DNA from: Puniceicoccales bacterium
Lineage (GTDB): Bacteria > Verrucomicrobiota > Verrucomicrobiia > Opitutales > UBA9783
Direction of reading: 5' to 3'
Assembly (NCBI GenBank): GCA_031260015.1
Contig: JAIRKR010000045.1
Coordinates: 1-64,000 of the forward strand
Length of the DNA stretch: 64,000 nt
This document shows, piece by piece, positions 19,471-28,931 of this stretch. Below the pieces are notes generated by a model. The model did not search any database and was not told the origin of the DNA. It saw only the letters and a program-made list of their open reading frames with translations. The translations under genes were made by a program, and so were the position numbers. Position 1 is the stretch's first letter; every line of letters begins with the position of its first letter.

Positions 19471-20712
19471 TCAGAATTTTTTAAATAGAAGAGCTGCGTT
19501 TTGCCCACCGAAGCCCAAATTATTGGTGATAGCAATGTGTACAGGTTTAGTAACTGCTTTGTTGGGAGTATAGTTTAAATCGCATTCGGGGTCTTGCGTT
19601 TCGTAATTTATGGTAGGAGGAATGGTATTGGTATTCAAAGTTTTTACGGTCGCGATGGCCTCTACGGCTCCCGCGGCTCCCAGTAAATGTCCCAACATAG
19701 ATTTGATGGAACTAATGTTGAGTTTGTAAGCATGTGGGCCAAAAACGTGTTTAATGGCCTTCGTTTCCACCAAATCATTGTAATAAGTAGATGTCCCATG
19801 CGCATTAATGTAATCAACTTCATGCGGCTTAAGACGCGCTTTTCGAAGTAGGTCTTCGTAACATTGAATGAGTGCTCTGCCAGATGGGTCTGGACGTGTT
19901 ATGTGAAACGCATCGCAGGTGGCCGCGTACGCAATCAACTCGCAGTAGATTTTTGCACCCCGTTTTTGCGCATGCTCCAATGTTTCCAGTACTAAAACAC
20001 CGGCACCTTCCCCCATAATAAATCCGTCACGGTGAGCATCAAAAGGGCGACTTGCTAATTCCGGCGTGTCGTTAAAGTGGGAGCTCATGGCTTTCATGGC
20101 GCAAAATCCTGAAAATGCTAGGGTTTGGATAGCCGCCTCACTCCCTCCCGTGATCATAACTTCTGCATCGCCAAAGCGCAGTAGGTTAAAAGCCTCACCT
20201 ATGGCATGAGCTCCCGACGTACAAGCACTCACAACACCGAAATTGGGCCCCCGCGCACCCACTTCAATGGCTACGGTCCCCGCAGCTATATTGCAGATGG
20301 TGGAGGGTATCATGAAGGGGGAAACTTTACGTGGTCCTCTGGAAAATAAAGTAAACGCCTGCTCTTGAATATTGGCCATCCCGCCAATGCCTGTACCTAT
20401 GAGAACACCACATTGGTCCGCTTCCTCTGCCGTAATGGAAAATTTTGCATCCTGCAATGCCATACGCGAGGCGGCAACGGCGAAATGTACGTAAGGGTCC
20501 GTTCGTTTTGCCTCTTTTGTATCCATATAACGCGATGGATCAAAATTGACAACTTCTGAGGCAATTTGGGTAGGCAATTCGGAAACATCCAATTTTGTCA
20601 AAGGTCGAATGCCGGAACGACCTTCAACCAATGCTGCCCAAAAGTCTTCGACGTTATGTCCCAAGGCATTGACAGTCCCTAGTCCCGTAACAACTACCCG
20701 CTTGGGTTGCAT
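19471..20712 (-). CDS. fabF: 3-oxoacyl-[acyl-carrier-protein] synthase II
   Basis: The 413-residue condensing enzyme elongates acyl-ACP with malonyl-ACP. The Cys-His-His catalytic triad is present in VSACTSGAHAIGEA, NAHGTSTYYNDLVE and SMLGHLLGAAGAVEA, and RVVVTGLGTVNALG opens the protein. ATG at 20712 is preferred; an in-frame GTG nine bases upstream follows an AAAGG sequence closely and is an alternative. It follows acpP in a compact fabG-acpP-fabF operon. Confidence 0.94.
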   Translation of the reverse strand: MQPKRVVVTGLGTVNALGHNVEDFWAALVEGRSGIRPLTKLDVSELPTQIASEVVNFDPSRYMDTKEAKRTDPYVHFAVAASRMALQDAKFSITAEEADQCGVLIGTGIGGMANIQEQAFTLFSRGPRKVSPFMIPSTICNIAAGTVAIEVGARGPNFGVVSACTSGAHAIGEAFNLLRFGDAEVMITGGSEAAIQTLAFSGFCAMKAMSSHFNDTPELASRPFDAHRDGFIMGEGAGVLVLETLEHAQKRGAKIYCELIAYAATCDAFHITRPDPSGRALIQCYEDLLRKARLKPHEVDYINAHGTSTYYNDLVETKAIKHVFGPHAYKLNISSIKSMLGHLLGAAGAVEAIATVKTLNTNTIPPTINYETQDPECDLNYTPNKAVTKPVHIAITNNLGFGGQNAALLFKKF

Positions 20713-20732
20713 TCTTTCCACGCGCCTTTACT

Positions 20733-20990
20733 TTACTTATTATTGGCTTTATCCACAATATATTGGATAACCTCACCCACGGTTTTTAATTTTTCGGCAT
20801 CCGCTTCCGGGATTTCGCCTTCTATTAAATCCTTAAATTCCTCCTCCAAGTCCATAATTAATTGAACTTGATCTAGGGAATCGGCGCTCAAATCATTTGT
20901 AAAGGAAGCTTCCGGCGTCACTTGTTCTTCTTTGACACTGAAAGTATTTGCTATAACACGTTTAACTCTTTGTTCGATTGTTTCTGTCAT
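20733..20990 (-). CDS. acpP: Acyl carrier protein
   Basis: This 85-residue acidic four-helix protein has the phosphopantetheine attachment Ser in [20 protein letters not shown]. AcpS, encoded at 39953, would add the prosthetic group. The C-terminus, ending [17 protein letters not shown], is a few residues longer than in E. coli. It carries growing acyl chains for the neighbouring FabF and FabG. Confidence 0.95.
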   Translation of the reverse strand: MTETIEQRVKRVIANTFSVKEEQVTPEASFTNDLSADSLDQVQLIMDLEEEFKDLIEGEIPEADAEKLKTVGEVIQYIVDKANNK

Positions 20991-21051
20991 AATAAAAAGA
21001 ATTAATTTTTACACGGTAAGGGCTTTTTTTAAAAAATCAAGATCAAAGATT

Positions 21052-21795
21052 TTACATTACCATACCACCATCCACACGTACCACCTGTCCCGTTATATAA
21101 TTGGCTTCAGCGGAAGCCAAAAACACAGCCACAGCAGCAACTTCCTCGGGAAGGCCGAAACGTCTGAGCGGAATGCACTTTTTTGCCTGTTCCACGATAG
21201 TTTCATGCAAGCTTTGTGTCATATCGGTGGCGATAAATCCCGGAGCAATGGCGTTTACGGTAATGTTTCGTCCCGCCAATTCTTTTGCCAAAGATTTTGT
21301 AAAACCCAATAAACCTGCCTTGGCAGCCGAATAATTCACCTGTCCCGCATTGCCGGTAATACCCGCAACAGAAGATACGTTAATAATACGCCCCCACCGC
21401 TTTTGTACCATGGGTTGAACAAAAGATTTGCACACGTAAAATGCGCTGAATAAATTTGTCAAGAGGACTTGTTCCCAATCCTCATCCTTCATTCTAACAA
21501 ATAATTTATCACACGTAATACCTGCATTGTTTACCAAAATATCGACCGCTTCGTATCGACTCAAAATTTGATTGGCAATTTCATAGACAGCGTTTTTAGA
21601 TGAAACATCCACCGGAAAAGCTTCGGCCTTATTTCCCTGTTGCCGGATACCTTCGGCGACCTGTTGGCAGTTGGCCGCCGTTCGGCTGATGCAAATGACG
21701 TTTGCACCTTCTTGGGCAAGACGTTCTGCGATTACCTTTCCAATACCGCGTCCCGCGCCCGTTACCAAAGCAATTTTATCCGTCAACTTTTTCAT
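21052..21795 (-). CDS. fabG: 3-oxoacyl-[acyl-carrier-protein] reductase
   Basis: A 247-residue short-chain dehydrogenase that reduces 3-oxoacyl-ACP with NADPH. It has the cofactor motif TGAGRGIG, NNAG, and the Ser-Tyr-Lys catalytic set in NVSSVAGITGNAGQVNYSAAKAG; FIATDMT and a GQVVRVDGGMVM end are typical FabG. I chose the ATG at 21795, giving MKKLTDKIALVTGAGRG; an upstream in-frame TTG would add 11 residues without family support. First gene of the fabG-acpP-fabF unit. Confidence 0.94.
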   Translation of the reverse strand: MKKLTDKIALVTGAGRGIGKVIAERLAQEGANVICISRTAANCQQVAEGIRQQGNKAEAFPVDVSSKNAVYEIANQILSRYEAVDILVNNAGITCDKLFVRMKDEDWEQVLLTNLFSAFYVCKSFVQPMVQKRWGRIINVSSVAGITGNAGQVNYSAAKAGLLGFTKSLAKELAGRNITVNAIAPGFIATDMTQSLHETIVEQAKKCIPLRRFGLPEEVAAVAVFLASAEANYITGQVVRVDGGMVM

Positions 21796-22004
21796 GGATG
21801 ACCTACTATGTTTGGATAAATTTTTCAAAAAACAAGACGGAAATTTAAAAAAGAAGTTTTTTTACTGCAATAATGCGTACCTACAATGATAGCTATTGTC
21901 CGCGTTTAAATCGTTTTTGTTGGTGTAATTCCAAGATTTATTCAGTGTTGGCAATAAAAACGCAATGCGTGTTAATTATTTTAATGCGTAAATGCGACTA
22001 GGCA

Positions 22005-22033
22005 TTGACAAACGTATTGGTGGAACCTAAAGT
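22005..22033 (+). promoter_or_regulatory. Sigma-70-type promoter placed for a leaderless ndk mRNA
   Basis: A perfect TTGACA (22005-22010), a 17-base spacer and TAAAGT (22028-22033, 4/6 match to TATAAT) end 7 bases before the ndk ATG at 22041. The expected transcription start would fall on or within a base of the ATG. There is no Shine-Dalgarno sequence. Confidence 0.55.
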
Positions 22034-22040
22034 AAATTTC

Positions 22041-22460
22041 ATGATTGAAAGAACTTTGGTCATTCTCAAGCCGGATTGTATGCAAAAAAGTTTGGCTGGC
22101 GCAGTAATGGAAAGATTTACTCAGGCGGGATTATCTTTGGTTGCTTGCAAGATGATACGTTTACAGGAATCTTTGCTGCGAGAACATTACGATTTCTTGA
22201 TGGATAAACCTTTTTTCCCAAACATTATGAAATATATGATGGAATGTCCAGTGCTAGTGCTGGTTTTCAGTGGAGAAAATGCAATTGCGGTAACACGCGG
22301 TTTATTGGGTCCTACAGATTCGTCCCTCGCTCCAAAAGGAACGATTCGGGGAGATTTTGGTCAGGATAAATCGAGAAACATAGCGCATGCATCCGATAGT
22401 CGAGAGACGGCTGCCAAAGAAATTGCAAGGTTTTTTACAGAGAGTGAAATTTTTGCCTAA
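22041..22460 (+). CDS. ndk: Nucleoside diphosphate kinase
   Basis: This 139-residue enzyme transfers the gamma-phosphate of ATP to NDPs through a phosphohistidine. It has ERTLVILKPDCMQK, LLGPTDSSLAPKGTIRGDFG and the active-site His in NIAHASDSRETAAKEI. The ATG at 22041 gives the usual length; the frame is open for 12 further codons but these overlap a promoter-like sequence. It is followed 8 bases later by a response-regulator gene. Confidence 0.94.
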   Translation: MIERTLVILKPDCMQKSLAGAVMERFTQAGLSLVACKMIRLQESLLREHYDFLMDKPFFPNIMKYMMECPVLVLVFSGENAIAVTRGLLGPTDSSLAPKGTIRGDFGQDKSRNIAHASDSRETAAKEIARFFTESEIFA

Positions 22461-22468
22461 TTTGCATT

Positions 22469-23491
22469 ATGTTAGCTGAATGTTTACCGTGTTGTTGTTA
22501 TCCAACAGAAGTTGTTTTTCTGGACGATAGTCAATCCTATCTTCAGATGTTAGAATTATTTTTTCAACAATCGAATTTACCCGTTTCTCCTAAACTGTTC
22601 TCCAACGCCCATGAAGCTTTGGATTACATCAATGCGAGCGATAAAATGGTCCATCGGCAAGCGCTGTTTGCACATTTGCTAAAACATGTGGACACGTTTC
22701 AAATCAATAATTACGCATTGACGGTGAATGTATTTGATTTGCATCGTGTAGCCTACAATCCCAATCGTTTATCTCAAATTTCCGTGATTGTTTCCGATTA
22801 TGATTTGGGAGATCAAGGCACAGGCATTGATTTTTGTAAGGCCATTGTGGATAAAAATATTCAAAAAATTCTTCTTACGGGGCAATCGGAACATGATTTT
22901 GTGATTAAAGCTTTCAACGAAGGCTTCATCCAACGATTTGTGCATAAGCAAGAAATCAATGATTTTGACGATATTGTGCAGATACTTACGAAAGCACAAA
23001 GAGCCTATTTTCAGCAGATCACAAAGACAATTATTGAAGCCGTAGGCAGTCGACCCCATTTCCCGCTTGCGGTTTATTGCCTGCAATTTCAAACGTTTTT
23101 TGAAAATTTATTAAAAAATTACGATATTGTAGAATATTATTTGCTGGATCCCGTAGGCAGTTACTTGTTATTGGACAAAGCGGGTGTTTCGAGGATTTTG
23201 TTCGTCCAAAACCAAGATCAACATCAGGCAAATTTATTGGACTTAAAGGACGAAATTGGGCAATCCATCTCCCAAGAAATGGAAGCCCCACTGCGTCGAG
23301 GCGAATACATCGTGTGCAATCCTACCTATTTGGATGGCGTAAAGAGAACGTTAGACGTGGTACATTCCATTTTCCCCGCAGTCACCATTAGAGACGATAC
23401 CGAAGATGTTTCTTTCTACTGTGCGCTTGCCAATGACAACTGGCTATTGGATATTCAAAAGTACAAAATACCGCAATTACTTAGGCAATGA
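22469..23491 (+). CDS. Atypical response regulator with a long insertion and unknown output domain
   Basis: This 340-residue protein contains the receiver core residues: Asp19-Asp20 in VVFLDDSQ, a phospho-acceptor-type Asp110 in IVSDYDLGDQGTGIDFCKAI, Thr137 in ILLTGQSE and Lys160 in FVHKQE. Between the acidic pair and the acceptor, about 75 residues (roughly 30-105) replace the normal 40-45, so an insertion interrupts the receiver domain. The C-terminal 170 residues have no helix-turn-helix or known output motif that I recognise. No histidine kinase gene is adjacent. Its stop overlaps the phosphatase start (ATGA), suggesting a common signalling role. Confidence 0.7.
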   Translation: MLAECLPCCCYPTEVVFLDDSQSYLQMLELFFQQSNLPVSPKLFSNAHEALDYINASDKMVHRQALFAHLLKHVDTFQINNYALTVNVFDLHRVAYNPNRLSQISVIVSDYDLGDQGTGIDFCKAIVDKNIQKILLTGQSEHDFVIKAFNEGFIQRFVHKQEINDFDDIVQILTKAQRAYFQQITKTIIEAVGSRPHFPLAVYCLQFQTFFENLLKNYDIVEYYLLDPVGSYLLLDKAGVSRILFVQNQDQHQANLLDLKDEIGQSISQEMEAPLRRGEYIVCNPTYLDGVKRTLDVVHSIFPAVTIRDDTEDVSFYCALANDNWLLDIQKYKIPQLLRQ

Positions 23492-23961
23492 ATTTAGTTA
23501 AGACTTTATTTGTATGTACCGGCAATACCTGCCGTAGTCCCTTTGCTGCAGTGGCTTTAACAGACTTTATAAAAAAACATTATCCGCAGCAGGAAGACTT
23601 TTTTTTAGTGAGATCGGAGGGAATTTACGCCCGTGAAGGCCGGCCGGCATCCACTTTGGCGTTCGAGGTTGCGCGAGAATATCATTTGGATTTGTCAATG
23701 CACAGGTCTACGGTACTGACAACATCGTCCGTCCGCGCATTCCATGTAATTTTGACGATGACGCAGGAGCATTTAGACTGCTTAAAAGATCAATTTTCTG
23801 CACCTTCAAAGAAAACATTTCTAATGAGCCAATGGCTGGATGGCAAAGAAATTCTTGATCCGTTTTCCGGCAATGCAGATACGTATACGCAGGTTTTTGA
23901 ACACATAATGCTTTGCATTCCTTCCATTGCCGAATACTTGTTGCGTTTGGCGAAGGCATGA
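23488..23961 (+). CDS. Low-molecular-weight protein tyrosine phosphatase family protein
   Basis: The 157-residue protein opens with the CX5R(S) phosphate-binding loop VCTGNTCRSPFAA and later carries the general-acid Asp in EILDPFSG. Members dephosphorylate phosphotyrosine or phosphoarginine, or act as arsenate reductases in a related branch; the DPF loop favours a phosphatase. It is translationally coupled to the response regulator upstream. Confidence 0.85.
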   Translation: MNLVKTLFVCTGNTCRSPFAAVALTDFIKKHYPQQEDFFLVRSEGIYAREGRPASTLAFEVAREYHLDLSMHRSTVLTTSSVRAFHVILTMTQEHLDCLKDQFSAPSKKTFLMSQWLDGKEILDPFSGNADTYTQVFEHIMLCIPSIAEYLLRLAKA

Positions 23962-24069
23962 ACGGTTTAAAAGAAAGTTGCCTAATTCAGTGGCTTTTGT
24001 GCGTCTTTAAAGTTTGATATTTGAAACATCCATAAAATAATTGCAATATAAGTAAGGGGGATGGTTGAT

Positions 24070-26208
24070 ATGAATCAGGTAAATGATACAGGTAAATCGA
24101 AGGCAAATTTTGAGGCTCTAAATAAATATGCCAAAGACATAACACAACTCGCCAATGAAGGTAAAATGGATCCCGTTATTGGCAGAGATGAAGAGATTCG
24201 AAGAACCATTCAAGTATTGTCGAGGCGCACAAAAAATAATCCTATTTTAATTGGTGAGCCTGGTGTGGGCAAGACGGCTATCGCAGAAGGATTGGCTTGC
24301 CGGATCATTAACCGCGATGTTCCGGATTCCATTAAAGATAAAAAAGTTATGGCACTGGATATGGGGCTATTGATTGCTGGAGCCAAGTATCGAGGAGAAT
24401 TTGAAGAGCGGCTAAAGGCTGTTTTAAAGGAGGTATCGGAACATAATGACGTCATTTTATTCATCGACGAAATTCATGCGCTTATGGGGGTTGGGCAGAT
24501 GGAGGGTGCCATGGATGCCTCCAATATGCTTAAACCCGCTTTGGCAAGGGGAGAATTGCGTTGCATAGGTTCAACAACTTTGAACGAATATCGTCGGTAT
24601 ATTGAAAAAGATTTTGCGTTTGCGAGGCGATTTCAGCCCGTATTTGTGAGTGAACCGAGCGTATTGGATTCAATTTCAATTTTGCGAGGACTCAAGGAAA
24701 AATACGAATTGCACCATGGTGTCAGAATTAGTGATGCGGCCGTCATTGCCGCCTGTACTTACTCGCATCGATACATAAGCGATCGGTTTTTGCCGGATAA
24801 GGCCATTGATCTCATGGATGAAGCGGCCAGTAGATTGAAGATGACCATGGATTCGAAACCGGAAGAAATTGATGAGCTAGATCGTAAAATCATGCAGCTG
24901 AAGATTGAGCAGGAAGTCTTAAAAAAAGAGTCGGACAACGCGTCCAGAGAGAGGCTTGCAAAAATTCAGGCCGAGCTTGAGACTTTGGGCAAACAATCCA
25001 CCGAGCTGAATGCGCGATGGAATTTAGAGAAAAAGAGTATCGAGGAAATAAAGCGCATAAAAGGTCAAATTGAAGAAACTAAAAATAATGCTGAAATTGC
25101 CCAACGTAACGCCGATTTTTCAAAAGCGGGTGAAATGTTATACAGCAAACTTCCCGCATTGCAGAAACGATTACAGGAGCTTCAAAGGGACGAGCACTTA
25201 ACCCAGAAGCACCATGAGGTAACGGAGGATGACATCGCAACCGTGGTCTCTCGTTGGACGGGCATTCCCGTTGAAAAAATGCTTGTGGGGGAAAAAGAAC
25301 GCTTGTTGACGATGGAATCTAAACTCAAGGAGTGCGTCGTTGGGCAAGATCAGGCCGTGAATACCGTAGCCGATTGTATTCGAAGATCAAGAGCTGGCAT
25401 TGCGGATCCGCGCAGACCCATAGGTTCATTTTTATTTTTAGGTCCAACGGGTGTTGGAAAAACGGAATTATCGAAGGCACTGGCTCAATTTTTATTCGAC
25501 GACAAAAATAATATGATTCGAATCGATATGTCGGAATACATGGAAAAACATTCCATATCTCGATTAATTGGGGCCCCTCCGGGATATGTGGGATACGAGC
25601 AGGGAGGTGAATTGACGGAAGCGGTTAAAAGGCGTCCCTATTCCGTTGTGTTATTTGACGAGGTTGAGAAAGCGCACAACGATGTTTTCAACATTTTACT
25701 GCAAGTATTGGACGAAGGCCATTTAACGGATGGATTGGGACGTAATGTCAATTTTAAGAACACAATCATCATTTTAACATCCAATTTAGGTTCGGAATTT
25801 TTCCTCAACGCATCTTTATCCAAAACATCCATACATGCGGAAGTGATGAAAGTTGTGAGGGCCAGTTTTAGGCCCGAGCTGCTCAACCGACTGGATGAGA
25901 TACTCATTTTTAACAACTTGTCCACGCAAGAGATGAGGGGTATTGTAGAAATTCAGCTGCAAGATCTTGCCGCAAGACTGGAAGAAAAAAAGGTTTCCAT
26001 AAGTTTTGGAGATCCCCTCAAGGCGTGGTTATGCGAAATAGGTTACGATCCCGTTTACGGTGCGCGTCCTTTAAAAAGAGCCATTCAAAAACATGTTTGC
26101 GATTTGATTGCGCGTAAGATCATTGCGGGAGACTTAACCGAGGGTACCCACGTAAAGATCGATTGTCGAAATGAGCAAGTAACTGCGGTATTACCTACAC
26201 TCCAGTAA
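24070..26208 (+). CDS. ClpB-like disaggregase lacking the N-terminal domain
   Basis: This Hsp100 protein of about 712 residues has two AAA+ modules. Module 1: [27 protein letters not shown], and [11 protein letters not shown] coiled-coil middle domain (about residues 290-410) follows. Module 2: [25 protein letters not shown], and [10 protein letters not shown]. The substrate-binding Clp N domain (about 150 residues) is missing, and the protein starts at the linker corresponding to E. coli short-form ClpB80. I chose ATG 24070 because the AGGGGG sequence lies 9 bases upstream; the ATG at 24061 directly abuts it. ClpB works with DnaK to resolve aggregates; loss of the N domain may narrow the substrate range. 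Confidence 0.88.
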   Translation: MNQVNDTGKSKANFEALNKYAKDITQLANEGKMDPVIGRDEEIRRTIQVLSRRTKNNPILIGEPGVGKTAIAEGLACRIINRDVPDSIKDKKVMALDMGLLIAGAKYRGEFEERLKAVLKEVSEHNDVILFIDEIHALMGVGQMEGAMDASNMLKPALARGELRCIGSTTLNEYRRYIEKDFAFARRFQPVFVSEPSVLDSISILRGLKEKYELHHGVRISDAAVIAACTYSHRYISDRFLPDKAIDLMDEAASRLKMTMDSKPEEIDELDRKIMQLKIEQEVLKKESDNASRERLAKIQAELETLGKQSTELNARWNLEKKSIEEIKRIKGQIEETKNNAEIAQRNADFSKAGEMLYSKLPALQKRLQELQRDEHLTQKHHEVTEDDIATVVSRWTGIPVEKMLVGEKERLLTMESKLKECVVGQDQAVNTVADCIRRSRAGIADPRRPIGSFLFLGPTGVGKTELSKALAQFLFDDKNNMIRIDMSEYMEKHSISRLIGAPPGYVGYEQGGELTEAVKRRPYSVVLFDEVEKAHNDVFNILLQVLDEGHLTDGLGRNVNFKNTIIILTSNLGSEFFLNASLSKTSIHAEVMKVVRASFRPELLNRLDEILIFNNLSTQEMRGIVEIQLQDLAARLEEKKVSISFGDPLKAWLCEIGYDPVYGARPLKRAIQKHVCDLIARKIIAGDLTEGTHVKIDCRNEQVTAVLPTLQ

Positions 26209-26245
26209 ACTTTAGTAGGAAACTGCCGGAGTTAAAGTACATACA

Positions 26246-27775
26246 TCAAGCGGGTTGCTCTTGTTCAACAGGTCTATCTGCTTTAGCCATTTCCATAACG
26301 ACTTCGTAGGGGGGTATCGTAACTTTTTCAAGTTGATGATCTTTGTTCTCTGGCTTCGCATTATGTTCTTCAATTCTTGCATTGTCGTCCATACAGGCTG
26401 CAAAAAATTCCAGAGCGTATCCGGCTTGCGCTGCCGAAGGCCTTGCACTCGGGTCAGGACTGACGCAGTCTCTGATGAGTCCGCAGAGAAATTTAAACTG
26501 ATCGTCTGAGTACACTTTTTCTGGGTCGAACAAGTTTTTATATTTGTCAGGGTTTGCCAGTATTTTTTCATAAAATCCTTGTCGATTAAAATCCTCCAGC
26601 GCACAATCGGGAGCATGTTGTTGTATTTTGGCATTAATGTATTGAATCATGTTGTTCGGCAATGGATAATATTCGTTCTCCAATCCATTGAGCAAGAAGT
26701 TCTTAATAGGTGCTTCCTGAAAAAAATTATCTACGAGCGTCACTCCAAGTGCATAAACATCCACTGCGCTGGAAACAGGAGAAGGAGGTTCCTGAAAACA
26801 TTCGAGAGCCATAAAATGGGGCGTTCCTGCAAATACTGATAAGCTTTCTTGGTCTGTTTTTCGACACGCCAACCCTTGATCAATTAATTTGGTCATCACG
26901 GTACCATCGGTATTTACATGTACCATCGTGTTCTCAGGTTTTATATCACGGTGAACGAGGCCAGCTTCGTGCGTAACGGCAATACTATTGGCAAGTTCTG
27001 CACCTATTCTGGCATGGATTGTAATACCTTTGCTATCCTTTACAGGATTATCTTGCAAATATTTAAACATTTCCGATCCTTGAGCTCTTTCAAACACAAG
27101 AACTTTTTGATCATCTACATCCAAAACACCTTTGTATTGGGTGACAAAATCTACGCCCTGCGCATAAAAGGCTTCTGAAGATTTTTGCATAGTTCCAACT
27201 CCGGACATCAGGATTTCATTGGCGTTTATTTCTAGTTCAATGAGGTCAACAGCATCAGTGTGCATTGCTTTAAAAATGTACTTTCCGTCTTCACTCCCAT
27301 AAACTGCTCCGAAGTTACCTTGGCCCAATGGAGTATAGGATTGGCATTACTCCAAAGAGATTTTAAAGTATTACTATCTTCGATTGCTGTTCCGGATCCA
27401 CTTTGCCCCAACGAAGTAGAATTGCGGCTATCCCCAGAAGATTTTAAAGTATTAGCATCTTCGATTGCTGCTTTGAGTTCTTTGTAGATCGACAATGTGC
27501 TTTTGGGTAAATATTTTTCATATTTTGGATCAAGGGATAATTTATTGTCATTATCTGCACTGCTTATGAAACTTTTGATCTGCCCTAGAGCCACGTTGCG
27601 TTTCCCTAATGTAAAAACATTGGCTAAAAATGCATAATTTTGCCGCAATGTTAGTTGATAGTTTTTCACTTATTTCTGCAGTTCTGCCATCTAAAGTCGT
27701 ACCAACAGTACTGCTAGGTGAGCCTGCGTGTTCTACAGATGGAGTATTGATATGAGGATCATTTGAAATTGACAT
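26246..27775 (-). pseudogene. Serine/threonine protein kinase gene, frameshifted
   Basis: The 3' part encodes a eukaryotic-type kinase domain: P-loop LGQGNFGAVYG, an FKAM lysine, HRDIKPENTMV catalytic loop, DQGLACR in place of DFG, MALECF in place of APE, and SAVDVYALGVTL. The 5' part lies in other frames. At 27331-27340 two extra bases (TA) shift the frame relative to an upstream duplicate of the same roughly 80-base segment; removing them joins the ORF starting near 27669 to the kinase as NANPTPLGQGNFG. A second shift is needed near 27600-27690 to join the MSISNDPHINTPSVE start at 27775. Even intact, the DQG change would question activity. Confidence 0.65.
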
Positions 27776-27839
27776 ACTTGACAACAAAGCAAGTTAAATG
27801 CCAACTAAGCTCAACGCAAAAACTTCAAGGAAGTTTTAC

Positions 27840-28928
27840 TTATTTTAGATGACCATAAATGCCGCCACCCACAAGGCAGGTATTTCGGTAGAAAGCGACG
27901 GCTTGGCCAACGGCCAGTGCGCGTTGCGGTTGGTCGAAGTGTATTGCAGCACGCGATGCATCTAACCATTGCCAAGTAATGTTTTGGGATGCATCTCGAT
28001 AGCGTGGTTTGGCCAGTAATCGTTCTCCATGCGCAGGTTTTTCTTCTAAAAAATTCAAAGAATGCACCTGGGCATCTTGTTGGTAAAGCCCTTGTGTATT
28101 TTCATGGTCAAATCCGATTACCAGACGATTGCATTCGTAATCTTTGGAAATCACCACGTAGTGTTCAAAATCTTTGTTGGATGGAAGACGGATTCCTTTT
28201 CTTTGCCCAATGGTAAAAAAGTGTAATCCCCGATGCGTGCCAAGAATATTCCCCTTGAGATCAACCACCTCTCCTGGCTTATGGGGCAAATATTTTTCGA
28301 GAAAATGATGAATGTTGGTTTTTTTACTGCCCAAAAAACATATGCCCTGACTATCTTTTCGTAAGGCATTGGGTAATCGGATAGCTCGTGCAATCGTACG
28401 AACGGCCTCCTTGGTTCTGTAACCTAGAGGGAATAAGACGTTCTTCAGATTTTCTTTTTTTACCAAACATAAAAAATAGCTTTGGTCTTTGTTTTTGTCA
28501 GAACCTTCATGGAGAGAAAATACGCCTGCACGTACTTTTTTTTTACAATAATGGCCCGTTGCCATACCATCAAATCCATTCTTTTTCATATGCTCCACGA
28601 GAACCCCGAATTTAATATGACGGTTGCACATAATGTCCGGATTAGGAGTTTGTCCGGATCGATAGCCTTCAATGAGGTAATCAACCACCTGCCGTCGATA
28701 GCTTTCAATGAAATTAACAAGTTCAAAAGGAATGGCGAGATGATTGGCAACCGCCTGTGCGGACGCTAAATCTTCCTTCCACGGGCAGGCTTTCCAAAGT
28801 TCCGTTTCGTTCTGCCAAGATCGGAAAAATATTCCGTGCACATCGTACTTTTCTTTTTTCAATAAATATGCGGATACAGCGCTATCCACCCCCCCCGATA
28901 GGGCAACTAAAATTTTGCCCTTTGACAT
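27840..28928 (-). CDS. mnmA: tRNA-specific 2-thiouridylase
   Basis: The 362-residue enzyme thiolates U34 of tRNA-Lys, -Glu and -Gln. It has the PP-loop ATP site LVALSGGVDSAVSAYLLKK, TPNPDIMCNRHIKFG with the first catalytic Cys, ATGHYC, KDQSYFL, and DSQGICFLG with the second catalytic Cys. The C-terminal beta domain is complete. Only a few bases separate it from the efflux pump gene upstream, but the functions are unrelated. Confidence 0.94.
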   Translation of the reverse strand: MSKGKILVALSGGVDSAVSAYLLKKEKYDVHGIFFRSWQNETELWKACPWKEDLASAQAVANHLAIPFELVNFIESYRRQVVDYLIEGYRSGQTPNPDIMCNRHIKFGVLVEHMKKNGFDGMATGHYCKKKVRAGVFSLHEGSDKNKDQSYFLCLVKKENLKNVLFPLGYRTKEAVRTIARAIRLPNALRKDSQGICFLGSKKTNIHHFLEKYLPHKPGEVVDLKGNILGTHRGLHFFTIGQRKGIRLPSNKDFEHYVVISKDYECNRLVIGFDHENTQGLYQQDAQVHSLNFLEEKPAHGERLLAKPRYRDASQNITWQWLDASRAAIHFDQPQRALAVGQAVAFYRNTCLVGGGIYGHLK

Positions 28929-28931
28929 CGT

